NCBI GenBank assembly: GCA_002205965.3
Contig: NADL03000682.1
Coordinates: forward strand, 186,001-250,000
DNA: 64,000 bases
Direction: 5' to 3'
DNA from: Kappaphycus alvarezii
Taxonomy: Eukaryota > Rhodophyta > Florideophyceae > Gigartinales > Solieriaceae
Numbering within the stretch: position 1 is the first letter of the stretch; the number at the start of each line of letters is the position of its first letter. This document shows, piece after piece, positions 10,916-21,181 of this stretch. Both the position numbers and the translations under genes were made by a program. Under the pieces are notes generated by a model that saw only the letters and a list, made by a program, of their open reading frames with translations, was not told where the DNA came from and ran no database searches.

Positions 10916-11930
10916 AGTGGATATGAAGAAGAAGACTTTACTAAGCAGGAAAGGGTGGGCTAGCGGCCCTCACAAGGGGAAAAATTTATCCGAGCCAGGA
11001 GCGGTTGAGTTTTCGTCGGTTGATCGCGACAGAAGTTCGTTGTTTGTATGAGCGAGCTTATGAACGTGAACAAGCGATCGCGCTCGAAGGCAGGGCTACT
11101 GCCTTTCCGTTGAGCGATGCACTCACCAACTCTGGACAGACCTTGTTTCGCACCGGGACTGGCAGACCAGTACATATCGAAAGCTATCGGGTAGAAGTGG
11201 ATACGTAGTTCGGCGCAGAGGTGGCCATAGCGGAGAGATTTTGCGCGCTCAGATGCAAAAAGGGCAGCGAGGGGCGTGTGAATCCGCTGTTGGGTTTTTT
11301 TGTATTTTTCGTTAATTTATGAAAACCCTCCGCACGCCTCTGTGCGACATTGTACAACCCATAAAGATTTACCACAACTTTGGGCGTATGGGGCGGAGTG
11401 GGGTCTGATGACAGTGACGTCGTAGCCCTGCGGGACGGGAGAGAACTGAACATCATCGATGTAGATGTCGAGGCGACGGCGGGAGTTGGAGGGTCGGGGC
11501 AAGTCTAGCGGGAAGGTCCATTCCCGGACTGGGCGAATCCCAATTGATAAGCGTGATACCTCGGAAATGAGGGGGTCGCGAACACAATTGTGGCGCCGAA
11601 TGGAGCCGTCGGCGCAGGGACAGACAGAGGCATGGTGTCCGTAGGAATCCAGGGTGGAGACAGTGCGGAAGTGGGCGGTGGCGCAATAGGTGCAGGGTTG
11701 TGTGCCAGATAAGATGGGGACACCAAAACGGAGGCAATCCATGGTTCGCCAGACTTCAGGAGCGGCGCGGGTACCGAGATGGCTCTGTGGTAGGTTGTGA
11801 AAGGGACGGGAGGCGCGGGAAGAAGCGATGGAAGCCTGGCGACGGAGTAGCCGGGAGCCTTCGGAGGAGGAGATCGACTGAAGAGAGAAGTTTAGCTCGA
11901 AGCGCCTTTGCGTGCGGTAAAAGTAGCTAG
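10916..11930 (-). mobile_element. LINE L4 fragment, C-terminal domain, interrupted
   Basis: On the minus strand this encodes the C-terminal part of a LINE protein. It has a Cys-His knuckle (CTYC...HHASVC, then IRRHNCVRD) followed by RRLDIYIDD...YDVTV, which resembles the catalytic block of restriction-like endonucleases in early-branching LINEs. Further on are AYERE/DALTNSGQ-type remnants. A second copy lies at 39617-40239. An L3 tail interrupts it at 11295-11379. The 5' end, with the RT, is missing. Confidence 0.7.
11295..11379 (+). mobile_element. Very short L3 LINE tail inserted in L4
   Basis: It carries the L3 3' terminus (ACCCTCCGCACGCCTCTG ... AAAGATTTACCAC) in the opposite orientation to the host L4. 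It is flanked by TTGGG at 11290-11294 and 11380-11384, a plausible 5-bp target duplication. The uninterrupted L4 copy at ~39990 reads straight across (GTTGGGCGTATGG). Confidence 0.75.
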
Positions 11931-11982
11931 AATAATTAAGAACTCGATTTCAAAATACTCCATGAACAAAGTACCGTTTATT

Positions 11983-12412
11983 CACCCTCTAGGATATTCA
12001 TGGCCACATCCGATCAGATCACTCAAACATTAAAGCACCCTAAATTACGCACCCCACCATTCGACTTTACTAAATTTCAACCATTGGCAGCATATCTGTC
12101 ACAGTTAATGGACACACGCGGTTCCCCTCTATGAACAAATATAGCTAAATGAGGGTAATGTGGGGGAAACGTTTGGGTGTTTTACTCTTGGAAGGTATAT
12201 CCGATCTATCCTATGGTTTTCCAGACAACCACAATCAACTCAAAAAAGGTATACCGACACCGTAATGGGGAAGGAACTACGCTCCTTAAAATGCTACCTT
12301 CAGGCCAGCCATCAAGCAGGCCGTAATGCAGGTTAATGTGGGGTGCTTTAATGTTTGAAAGATATGGTCGGATGTGGCCTGGAATATTCTAAAGGGTGTT
12401 AAATTTAAGTTG
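11983..12412. repeat. Inverted pair of LINE tails around an L2 tail
   Basis: A ~75-bp tail with CAAACATTAAAGCACCC at 11983-12060 (plus) recurs inverted at 12337-12412. Between them, 12164-12335 is an L2 3' end on the minus strand (TTTACTCTTGGAAGG, CCAGACAACC). The inverted arms could fold into a hairpin in a transcript. Confidence 0.65.
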
Positions 12413-12650
12413 TAGTACAAATTGCGGTACTGATTGCAACAAGCTTTTCACCTGTTAATACTAAAGAAGAAAAGTGTGGCGCAGTTTACGTTTTGATGCT
12501 TGCCGGCATTGAACCAGCCCTGTAAGGAACGATATTTAGTGTTGTAGTACCCAGTGACGACTTGTCCCGCGCAAATCACTTCTAACGGCTTGGATACAAC
12601 CGACGACATCTTCCGTACATTAAAATATCCCTAAACCTCCCCTCTTTGAA
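12413..12650 (+). mobile_element. Diverged L1 LINE 3' end
   Basis: Recognisable pieces are GCCGGCATTGAACCAGCC, CAGTGACGACTTGTCCCGC, GATACAACCGACGACATC and a TTAAAATATCCCTAAACC tail. They align with the L1 3' end at 44508-44664 but are diverged. Confidence 0.65.
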
Positions 12651-13053
12651 AGATATCGTGGCTGTTGTACAGTATTTCTGAATACGCTTAGCACACTTTC
12701 GTGGTTTAGAACTCGTAAAAAGTTTCCGTTTTGTTATCTGGCGTCATAATTTCGCGGGGGAGCCTAACTGATAGAAAGCCAAAATGAACACCCATATTGA
12801 CCCTGGTGTTGTCCGCCGCCGTATCTACCAGCCACTGGGTTGCACTCCCAGGTCATCCATTGCTCAAGCTATCCTGTCCCGAGCTCCGATGCGCATGGAC
12901 GACGAGGTATATCCGGTTGGATCTTAGCCGTATATTTATGGCGTGCGCGGTCCTCAGTAGATAGTGAATGCATTAAACTTATTCTCTTACTAATCACTTT
13001 ACTGCATAACGTATTAGCCTCGTGGATATAACCGACAACATCTTCCATGCATT
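12651..13053 (+). mobile_element. L1-type LINE 3' end, left half (split by YR element)
   Basis: The last part (CGTATTAGCCTCGTGGATA ... CTTCCATGCATT) is the L1 3'UTR. It stops at 13053 and resumes at 18322 with AAAATAACCCAAAAATTCC. The complete tail seen at 44620-44664 therefore gives the empty site. The rest (12660-12990) is not assigned. Confidence 0.75.
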
Positions 13054-13073
13054 GAATTAAAACAATAGAGAAA
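13054..13073 (-). repeat. Split direct repeat B2 of YR element
   Basis: GAATTAAAACAATAGAGAAA forms the left edge of the element and recurs at 14098-14117 (B1), where it touches A2. Confidence 0.7.
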
Positions 13074-13825
13074 CACATAACACTTTATCAAAGCAAATAG
13101 CTAACAGCAACAGGGATAACTAAATAAGTACGCATTACAGCAAACAGGGATAACTTATGCAGCTTACTTGCTCCAGTAGTTGGGATTGATTTGAACCTTC
13201 GTGTTGAACGTTTGCTCGAGACAGAACTGGTGAAGGCAGGGTTAAAAACGCTTGATCACTCGAATCTCCGGATGCTGCTGTACAGCGGCTATGGGCGCGG
13301 GGCGCTTCTTCCGGGGATGGTACCTCAAAGGGGTGTAGTGTGACAGCTTCCGTTTGGTGCCAACCTTACTTGTCTTGAGTGCACGTACGCTGCCAGCAAT
13401 GGCCGGCCTTGGGAGGCACACGTAGGGGAGAAGATGTTCCAGCGAGAGGGCAGGTGAGCTGTGGACAGAGACATATGACCGGGAGTAATGGATTGGTGGA
13501 ATTGGATGAGTTGATCGGCGTGTCTCCCCAGACGATGAGATCCTTGTCCGGTTCCATTCGTTCCATCATGCGTACGCTTGGGTAAACTCTTTAGATTTGG
13601 TGTGTTCGCGTCGCAAGAGTTGTAAGGAGAGTAGCGCGGTCATACGCCCGTGACCATTATGCGTGATGATCCTCTGGCCAGAACCAAATCAAACTTCCAC
13701 CAGTTGCTGCGTTTGCGTAATCAGAATTCCATAAATAACGAATCATAAATAAAGCATAACATAAATCAAGAACAAAAGACGGCTTGTGATTGGGCCATGA
13801 AGGATGAGTGGAGGGAGGGAGGCGG
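13074..13825. other. Non-coding part of YR element between B2 and A2
   Basis: No domain was recognised. Two short ORFs here (for example 13366-13569 minus) have no resemblance to known proteins. AACAGGGATAACT occurs twice near 13100-13155. Confidence 0.4.
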
Positions 13826-14097
13826 GAGAACAAGCGACGACTTGAGGGACCAGAAGTTGTGCCAAAGGTTTCCAAGTTGTCGGTTATATAGACCTGTCCG
13901 ACGGGTTCTGATCGCACATCAAGTCCTTGAGCAACGGTACGCTGCCAACGTGGCCTTATCTCGAGTGGCTTACAGTCTGGCGGATGCAAATGCAACCGAG
14001 ATGCAGACGTGACAGCGTGACTTGCTTCCAGTTGTGGATCACAGCCACGTCGAAGCCCCCCTATCATATTCACCCATAATTTTCCAATCATTCCACC
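13826..14097 (-). repeat. Split direct repeat A2 of YR element
   Basis: 272 bp, matching 18050-18321 base for base by eye. It includes TTATATAGACCTGTCC, a possible TATA-type promoter element. Confidence 0.85.
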
Positions 14098-14155
14098 GAA
14101 TTAAAACAATAGAGAAAACCAAATGTACCGTAGGTACGTGATAACGAGAGTGAGG

Positions 14156-15085
14156 TCACAGCAAGTGACCGAAGAAAAAGAACGAATCATCACATTGCAT
14201 CACCCTAGCATCCAGATAAGACTCGCGGAATGTGCGTCCAGCCGACCAATCCCCCCATATCAATATCCGATATTCCTGAACCCCAATCGCTGCACATTCT
14301 GATGCGGCACCCATGCGCAGCGAGTGCGAAGACCAAGAGACTTGAGGCGGAGGTGTGACTTGAGCACGGCGAGACAAGATGTAGCCAAAGAGTAATGGTT
14401 CTTGCGCTCGTAGAAAGACGAGTCCCAGGTAAAGCCCAATAGTACTTGCTCCCGGATCGGTTCGAGCGGCGTAGGGTATCATAACGACAGACCAGGTCGA
14501 TCACGCTGGTATCGAAGCGAGGATTTCGGCGGTAAGCAAGAGTATGAGCAACCCGGTTACGATTCTTGCGTAGTGCGATGGCGACGTTGATTGAATCCGG
14601 AGTGACAGAGATGTTGGTCAGCAACAGAGACACCCCAGCTTCGCCACGTTCAAAGAAAATGTAGCTGACGAGTACGGCACAGGCGTTGCGTAGAAATTCG
14701 AGATCAGTGTCCGGAGACGCGAGTGCGAGAGCGAAGATTCGACGAGCAACTGAGCTTGGCAGAGCACGCCGCTCTGTAAGCGGGTCTGAGAGCAACTTTC
14801 GGTCCCTGTCCCCTTGTTGAAAGGCATCCACAGCCAATTGAATGAGTGGTGTGAGTGCCAGAGACCGCCCAATACGAGTATGCGCCGTAGTGACAGCCGA
14901 GAGGTAGTTGCGTACTGAACCCGCACTAATCTTGTTTTCCTCGAAGAGCCAACCCAGATACCGAAGGACAGCACCTTCATTTCCAGAGAGCGGGTCATAC
15001 CATCTTGAGAACAGAATACCAGCCATTTCTTCCACAAAATTTCATTTGATCTCCACGTGTTCGGTGCTCTCGCTTTCGGCATCAG
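14156..15085 (-). CDS. Tyrosine recombinase of YR element (frameshifted)
   Basis: This is the integrase that would insert the circular cDNA of the element. The N-terminal core-binding part reads ARAPNTWRSNEILWKKW in one frame. It continues in the frame of 14205-15035 (ALRYLGWLF-like, SVRNYLSAV, then YIFFERGEAG with the first catalytic Arg). The C-terminal part is in the frame of 14156-14482, with HSLRMG (His53 and Arg56 of that frame), WGDW and the Tyr nucleophile in RESYLD (Tyr89). So the R, H-x-x-R and Y residues are all present, across at least two frameshifts (~15010 and ~14400-14480). It lies directly downstream of RNase H and ends ~60 bp before B1. Confidence 0.75.
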
Positions 15086-15186
15086 ACGAGCGATCGTGGT
15101 ACCCCCATTAGTCGCTCCAGCCCCGGCCACTGTAAGCACCGACTGTTGTAGCGTAACAGCAAGAGGTATAGTACGAGCTTCTTCTG

Positions 15187-16060
15187 CTAGATTTTCCAGA
15201 CGGCCAATTTCCACGGAGGAGTGGGCATTGTTTGCGGGGCCCAAATTGGCGGGAGGTAAAGATCTTCTGCGGCGAAAACGTGCGGACGAGCCAAACGGAG
15301 CAATTTCGTGTACCATTGCTGAGCGGGCCAGCAAGGCGTGACCAGTATTCCCTTTGCCTGTTCGTGGCAGATCTTGTTGACGACGAGTGGAATCAACTTG
15401 AGAGGAGGATTCCAAAAATTGAGCTCTGAACGCCAGTCTTGTTGTAGCGCGTTGATCCCCAGGGAGCCAGGACACGCGAATTCGCTGTTGAACTTGGCGC
15501 AGACCTTGTTGCTGCTGTCGGCGAACCGGTCGATAGTCGGATGGTATGATTCGAGCAGCGGTTGGAGTGTCTCCTGATTGATTCTCCAGTCGTCGAGGGT
15601 GTGTAGTCGTGACAACCGATCTGCGAAACGATTGACTGCTGACGGGAGGTAACGTGCTTCTATGGAGATTCCCAGCTTCTGTAACAAGCGGTGTAACACG
15701 CGGAGTTCTTGCATGAGTGGTCGGGACTTGGTTGTCATAGCGTTGAGAATTGCCACGACTGCTTGGTTGTCCTCCCATACTCTGAGGTGAGTCCCTGACT
15801 TGAGCATGTTGGCGAACGACCGGATGTTGTCCGTCACGGCGCGGAGCTCCAAGAATGTTATTGGCTTGACGCGAAGAAGAGGATCCCATAAGCCACGAGC
15901 TTCCCACGTTCCTTGGGTTCCTGGTTGCAAATTGGAGCCCAAGGTTCCCCTTGACCAATGGTCGTCGATGCGTCCGAGTGGAGCGCCAACGTAGGGATGG
16001 GGTCGACACGGGCCTCTCTGGCGGACTGTGAGCTAGATCGCGCCAGTGTTTGAGGTCCCG
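15187..16060 (-). CDS. RNase H-like region of YR element (frameshifted)
   Basis: It removes RNA from the RNA-DNA hybrid during reverse transcription. ALHSDAST (first Asp) is in one frame near 16000. FLELRAV (Glu) and WEDNQAVVAIL (Asp) follow in the frame of 15187-15942, then ADRLSR. A WPAQQWYTKL motif typical of DIRS-group polyproteins comes after. Two frameshifts (~16035 and ~15945) split it. It continues from the RT ORF and leads into the recombinase. Confidence 0.75.
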
Positions 16061-17107
16061 AATCGCTGAGTGAAGCAGCTTCACCCGTTTCCCTGAGTTG
16101 GATGTGTTCAGCTTGAGCGAATCGTAGATGGATCGGGTGTAGAACCGTGCGAGTGGCATGGCCAGGGAGCATGATATTGCCACTCCTGCGAAGTGGCGTA
16201 ACAGTTGGACGTCGACCAGGCGGCGGTTCCGACGTGCTTGGCGGAGCAACTGTTGCGAGATACCCTTGAGTTTTTCCATTCGCTTTGCGGTTATTCCAAA
16301 CATCATACGAGTGGTATCGATAGTAAAACCGAGATGTTCGATACACTGCGTTCCGGCCCAGTTTCCCTTGTCTTCCTTGCGAAGTAGTCCGCAAGCCTTC
16401 AAGAGACGATCGATTTGCACACGAGCCTTGTGAAGACGAGAGCGTCGGCGAACCGCGACCAGAAAGTCGTCCATGTACGGGTGCATACGCAGACGAAGGC
16501 GATTTCGGACGAAGCGGACGAAGGGTCTCATGAGCTTGATAAAATATGCCGGCGAAAGCTTCCATCCAAAAGGGAGGGCGATACAGCGGAAATATCGGTT
16601 GTCCACCTTGAAAATAAACCAGTTGCGAATATCGGGATGCAATCGAAAATGGTAGTAGCCCTTCGCGATATCGAACGAGAAAAGGTAGTCTGAACGCTTG
16701 AGATCCAGAGCGAACCCTTCCAGGGTTTCCATTTTGACAGGCATGTCTCGAAATAATGTAGACTGGCGGGAAAGGTTTACAACCAACCGCTGTTTTTCCC
16801 CGGTAACTGCGACGAATGCGTTGGAAATCGGGTAGCCATCCTTGTGCAGACGAAGAGCTTCGGCAGCTGAGATTTCTTCGTACGTTCGACGGTGAAGAGC
16901 GTCTTTGATTGCGTCGTCGAAGAATTCCCGGTCGGACGGTTCGATAGGGATTTGAGAGAGGCGGAATTGAGTGTCTGAAAGGGATGTTTTCACCGGGCGC
17001 TCGTAAACTTCAAAACGGAGTGCCCGAAGAAGGAATTCGGAGGCCTGAAGGGTTTGGGACCAAAAGGGAGCGGCGCGTTGGGTGTTGCGCCACAGGACTT
17101 GAGACAT
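16061..17107 (-). CDS. Reverse transcriptase of YR element
   Basis: The ATG at 17107 opens an ORF whose first ~320 residues are an RT. Motif A is FSFDIAKGYYHFRLHP (Asp146), motif B ALPFGWKLSPAYF, and motif C HPYMDDFLVAV (Asp213, Asp214). RLVVNLS and the LG(F)TID block also fit. The YMDD box and the Y-F-H pattern are of the DIRS type rather than the Ty3 type. The formal ORF extends to 14618, but beyond ~16060 it is out of frame with RNase H. It starts ~30 bp after the gag-like stop. Confidence 0.85.
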
Positions 17108-17136
17108 AGGACAAAACGACGGCGGAGATGACCGCT

Positions 17137-17982
17137 TTACTTGCGACTAGGCTTTTCGGCCGGACCAGGCTGGTTCCTTCCAGGTCCCTTCGGAGGGCGG
17201 CGATTTCCGGCGGCTTGTTGCTTGTTGAACTCCTTTGCGTAAGCTTGCGAACGGAGCTCGGCGAACTTGTGTTTGGTATTTCGATACAAATCGGATGCGT
17301 AGGGGAAGTCGTCTTCTCTGAGGTACTTCTGGAGAAGAATAGCCTCTGATTTACCGGATTCCAAGGAGTCGGTGAAGAAATCAACTCGTTCCAATACCCT
17401 GGAATAGGAAGCTTCAAGAAAGTGATGTAGAACTGCGAAGGCCTCGGTAGCGGCTTGGACGTCCTTCGCAGCCAGGGCCTCGGTGACTCGATGGGCACTG
17501 GCGAGGGCGTTTTCACAGTTGTTGCCCACGTTCCAGAGGACTTCAGCTTCCCACCCGTCCCTCTGATCGGCTGTCTTGATGCGTCCAAACAGGCCTTCAG
17601 GTTCCGGAATGAACCTTTTTGCGGGAAAGGGAGCGACGGAAAGAGGTTTCTCGAACTTGTTGAGCTTACCGGTAGCGGCGTAAGCTCGCCGAGTGGCGAA
17701 GGTTTCGCCCACCTGCTCGGCACTTGGGAGCGGCAGTGAAAACTGCAGTTGCCCAACCTTGAAGGCCTCGGCGGCGGCCGTGGCTTGATCGGCGGGATCC
17801 GACGGCGGATCTGCGGCAGCGGAGGGCCCAGCGGCGGGAGCGGCTTGGGCGGAAGGACCGGCACCACCCTTGAGCAAATTGACGACTTCAGAGAGTTGAT
17901 TCTCGAGGGTTGAAAACTTGTTTTCGAGGGCGTCGATACGGGAACCGGTTGATGCAGCAGAGGAGGACTCAGCATTAGACAT
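17137..17982 (-). CDS. Gag-like protein of YR element
   Basis: 281 residues from the ATG at 17982 (MSNAESSSAAST), chosen because upstream codons lie in repeat A1. Residues ~15-35 (RIDALENKFSTLENQL) form a heptad pattern that could be a coiled coil. A Pro/Ala-rich linker follows, then a helical middle part, and a basic Lys/Pro-rich tail. There is no zinc knuckle. Its position before RT and the architecture fit the first ORF of DIRS/Ngaro elements; sequence similarity cannot be tested here. The ORF is uninterrupted. Confidence 0.65.
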   Translation of the reverse strand: MSNAESSSAASTGSRIDALENKFSTLENQLSEVVNLLKGGAGPSAQAAPAAGPSAAADPPSDPADQATAAAEAFKVGQLQFSLPLPSAEQVGETFATRRAYAATGKLNKFEKPLSVAPFPAKRFIPEPEGLFGRIKTADQRDGWEAEVLWNVGNNCENALASAHRVTEALAAKDVQAATEAFAVLHHFLEASYSRVLERVDFFTDSLESGKSEAILLQKYLREDDFPYASDLYRNTKHKFAELRSQAYAKEFNKQQAAGNRRPPKGPGRNQPGPAEKPSRK

Positions 17983-18049
17983 GGTAAGGGTGTTGTGTTG
18001 TGTGAATGTCGGCCTACACGGTGATTCGTCTGGAGCTGGTTCGAAGGAT

Positions 18050-18321
18050 GAGAACAAGCGACGACTTGAGGGACCAGAAGTTGTGCCAAAGGTTTCCAAG
18101 TTGTCGGTTATATAGACCTGTCCGACGGGTTCTGATCGCACATCAAGTCCTTGAGCAACGGTACGCTGCCAACGTGGCCTTATCTCGAGTGGCTTACAGT
18201 CTGGCGGATGCAAATGCAACCGAGATGCAGACGTGACAGCGTGACTTGCTTCCAGTTGTGGATCACAGCCACGTCGAAGCCCCCCTATCATATTCACCCA
18301 TAATTTTCCAATCATTCCACC
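18050..18321 (-). repeat. Split direct repeat A1 of YR element
   Basis: Outer 5' repeat; identical by eye to 13826-14097. It contains TTATATAGACC, a possible promoter for the genomic RNA. Confidence 0.85.
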
Positions 18322-18345
18322 AAAATAACCCAAAAATTCCCCCCT
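18322..18345 (+). mobile_element. L1-type tail, right half
   Basis: AAAATAACCCAAAAATTCC and following C residues continue the LINE tail broken at 13053. Confidence 0.8.
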
Positions 18346-18439
18346 TTACTGCAATGCTGGCAGTAAATGCGGCCACGAGGGCAAAGAAGATCTTCTCGAG
18401 AGCCATAATGGTCCTCATGCATATACACGCAGCGCAAGC

Positions 18440-18660
18440 TGTACTGTGTAATGCCGCATGCCTCCTCGCCTTCCTAGACCCGTTGATGTAGTCACATTGT
18501 CACGGAGGAACAGACTCGTTTCTGTGTTCTCCTTTCCTTCTCTCCAAACTCCATTAACATTCCTCCCACTAGAAGTGTCACATGACGAGCTAAACTACCC
18601 CATCACTCCCTCCTTCAATGCATTTGTCAGGGGTGATCAAAGTTCTGCTCCACTTTCAAT
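18440..18660 (-). pseudogene. Repeat of the MYB-like gene's 3' part
   Basis: About 180 bp align with 31600-31790 (shared TTCTCCTTTCCTT, TCCAAACTCCATT and the following codons). The minus strand reads GKENTETSLF versus GKEKTETGLP at the other locus. This second copy lacks the MYB-like motif and is broken. Confidence 0.5.
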
Positions 18661-18717
18661 ATCATCGTATTTGTCTGGAAAACTTTAGGATTGATCGAAT
18701 ATATCTTGTAACAGAGG
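18661..18717 (+). mobile_element. L2-like tail scrap
   Basis: TTTGTCTGGAAAACTTTAGG and GATCGAATATATC match the L2 3'UTR (GTCTGGAAAACCATGGG, GATCGGATATAT). Heavily decayed. Confidence 0.45.
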
Positions 18718-20667
18718 GGGAATTGGGTTTACTTGAATGGGTTGGTATACTTAATTTTCCTGCTAAGAGCAATCGCACACTAGGACTACTGTAAGTAGGG
18801 TAACCACTTACTGAACATACCCTCGGAACGGAGGTTTTTCTGGAATACATTGTATACACAATTTCAAGTTGCGGCCTAAGTGTCGCTCAAAACTCCTTCC
18901 AACAAACAACTGGCGTTATTCTGGACGAGTCTCGCCGCGTGACGAGCGAACAATGTTCGCTGCGCATCAGCAATCGGAATGGCTGCCCGCGCGGCAATAC
19001 CAGTCGTAACCCGGTTGGCGAAGTTCCGAGCGGAAGGATGCCAGCCCCCCAACGTGGAGAGCGGAAGGGCAATGAAGCGATTCCCAGGACCCTTGGAACG
19101 TATTTACTCGGCAAAGAGAGTGTCCTTGCACACGCGAGCATGGTTAAGTGGCTTGAGTGGGCATCGCGCCAGGGAGGGAAGGCGGGCGGGGGTCAGGGGA
19201 TGGATAACGGTTACGTCATAATAGTCCGTGCCCCCGTTCTCTGCAAGCACCTTGATGTCCGGGCGAACTGCATGGCCGGGTTGTGGCGGCTCGAGGACAG
19301 GGTGTCGGGTAGTTTTGGAGAGATCTGCAGCAAACAAACGTGTCTGCCAGTCATGCCGCCACCCGCGTGTGGATCCATAGGCACAGCACAGCGCGTGGTC
19401 ACCATACTGATACATGAGGGTCGCGCATCCCGCATTTGTGACATTTCGAAGCTGGAGGAAACAATGGCACCCTGCAATAGAACTGCAACCACGTCTTGTA
19501 ATTGCGGTCCGGGATGTAGGTACCCAACCCCAGAGCCAGTTGGCACACAGCCAGTCCTTGCAACCCTCCACTGATAACGAGGCTCGGAATGCAACAGTCC
19601 TCTCATCTCCCTTTGGCATGTCATCAAAAGCCTTTTCCTCAACTGGGCGGACGAGTTGCCCCTGCCCAAACCTCTGCACTGAGTCGATAGCCGTGAAATG
19701 GACCACCTTCTCGGGTGCCACTTGAGTGTTCCAGTCGTCGTGCGCCCGAACTGCGGATTTGTATGAATGAAGAGCAGTGTTCGGTAGCACAGCCAGAAGG
19801 GTAGAGCAAAGGGCACGGGTGAGGGACACGGAGGAAATGAACGCAGCCGCCGCACTGAGCTTCGCAGAGCGAAGCCCAATGCCAAAAGTTGGCTTGAGGG
19901 GGCCGAAGGGCGCCACAGGGAGTTGCAATTCCCGAAAAGTATTGCTGTCCAGAACCCGGCCCATCAACCCCCGCAATCGAATTGCGCAGCCCCTTTAGCA
20001 GTGGAATGAGGGGTGACTACACGTAGGAGGTAGTTAATGCGACATACGCCGAAGCAGGTCCGTAGTAGATGGAGAGCTACTTGAGTATCCTCCAGGGTTA
20101 CCAAAGCGCTGAGGAGAGGCTTCAGCGAAGCGACATGCTTTGAGAACTCCCGCTCCACGAATAGGTCCGATCCGATTGGGGCGCGGAGCACTTGTGTCCC
20201 TTCACTATAGTCCTGCCGAAGGTCGGCTTGGAAGGACTGCTGAACAGACGGGGGGGAGCGGGTGGCCACCAGACGGCACACTTATTCATGCGGAGGTGCA
20301 AACCCAAAGCGCGCACCTCCACGGAAGAGAGGAACTCTAGTGCAGTTCCAATGGCTTCGTGGGTGCCCACTATGTACCCATCGTCCAAGTACAACAGCTG
20401 AAGGTGTGCAGAAGGCCTGCCTGTGGCGTCGCCCACATTTTCCAGGCGGGTTTTGTGTTCCCGCGTCACTTTTTGCAGCACAAGGGAGAAGAAAAGTGGA
20501 CCCAACGGACCCCCTTGCTGCACGCCTACCACGCTCCGGAGCATATCATCCCCACACCACAGATGACCCGGGTTTACCGTGTACGTGTAATTGACCCAAG
20601 GTAAGAGCTCTGGGAACCTCTGCTCGACCTCCTTCAAAAAGGCACTTCGGCTGACCAGATTGAATTG
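18718..20667 (-). mobile_element. LINE L7, 5'-truncated
   Basis: A minus-strand LINE with RT (20668-~20000), a C-terminal knuckle/endonuclease-like region, a C-terminal ST(L)GGWHP block near 19020, a stop near 18880, and a 3' tail ending AAGTAAACCCAATTCCCC at 18718. Its 5' truncation point (20667) touches the 3' tail of another, same-orientation LINE. Confidence 0.75.
18880..19976 (-). CDS. LINE L7 C-terminal knuckle and endonuclease-like region (frameshifted)
   Basis: NTFRELQLPVAPFG, GIGLRSAKL and, further on, a Cys/His segment (CATLMYQYGDHALCC). Then RPDIKVL...GGTDYYDVTVIHPL, a PD...D block like that of LINE restriction-like endonucleases. The end (LSTLGGWHPSAR ... NNASCLLEGV) is in the frame of 18887-19141. 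Interrupted by frameshifts. Confidence 0.65.
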
Positions 20668-20668
20668 G
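20122..20668 (-). CDS. LINE L7 reverse transcriptase (partial)
   Basis: A partial RT with the LINE-type motif B VQQGGPLGPLFFSLVL and motif C LYLDDGYIVG (both catalytic Asp present). NLVSRSAF before it matches NLCSRTAF of L1, so coding sequence continues up to ~20664 where it is cut by the 5' truncation. The thumb and downstream regions continue in other frames (IGSDLFVEREF, LLRTCFGVCRINYLLRVV at 19964-20281). There are at least two frameshifts. Confidence 0.75.
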
Positions 20669-21181
20669 GGAATTGGGTTGGCTTACTGTGAGTAATGGAA
20701 AGGTTAGGAGTCCGCTGTACTTGTAATGAAACCATTGGCAGGACATATATTGCAAGTGCTCGAGCGTGTGTACCAACTATATTGTAATAAATGTGTAAAT
20801 GGGGGGTTAATTTACTGTGGTAGATATGTGGGTTGGTATCCAGTAAATTTGTACCGGAGCGTAGATATCGTATCATTGTCAAGCCAATTGCGAAACCGTA
20901 CGATGCGTCGAAAGCTGTGGATGGCACTCCAATCTACCAGAAGGTGGAAGGGAGGCCAGCCAGCAACATATTGTAATATATTGTAACAGTAAAAATACCC
21001 AAAATATTCCACTTTTTAATGGTGGTGGTGGTAGATTTTTATTTGTCGTACAATTTTTTTAATGCTATATAGAGTTTTATCATGGTGGACGGAAATTGGG
21101 TTGCTTTACTTATTGGCGGTTTCATTACAAGTAAAGAGGACTCCTAACCTTTCCATTACTCGCAGTAAACCAACCCAATTG
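20668..21181. repeat. Inverted LINE tails flanking an L1' 3' end
   Basis: 20670-20734 and 21117-21181 are ~64-bp inverted copies of the same tail (ATTACTCACAGTAAGCC and its complement), each ending in AACCCAATT. Between them, 20795-20965 is the 3' end of an L1' LINE on the minus strand (same sequence as 33605-33735 and 45005-45165). 21016-21055 is an L3-type ACCACC tail. Confidence 0.7.

Larger units (their letters stand above)
13054..18321 (-). mobile_element. Tyrosine-recombinase (DIRS/Ngaro-like) retrotransposon, complete
   Basis: A 5268-bp element coding on the minus strand: gag-like ORF, RT, RNase H, tyrosine recombinase. Termini follow the split direct repeat plan A1-ORFs-B1-A2-B2. A1 is 18050-18321 and A2 is 13826-14097 (272 bp, identical by eye, same orientation). 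B1 (14098-14117) directly abuts A2 and is repeated as B2 (13054-13073) at the outer end. The insertion interrupts an L1 tail with no target duplication, as expected for tyrosine-recombinase integration. Identical A repeats mean a recent insertion or homogenised copies, yet the ORFs carry several frameshifts. Confidence 0.85.

Noticed and set aside
13797..14012. ORF duplicated perfectly at 18006-18236
   Set aside because: Both ORFs are translations of the non-coding direct repeats A2 and A1 of the YR element, on the strand opposite to its genes.
18006..18236. Start of the YR gag-like ORF at 18333
   Set aside because: Codons above 17982 translate repeat A1. The ATG at 17982 begins outside the repeat and is preferred.
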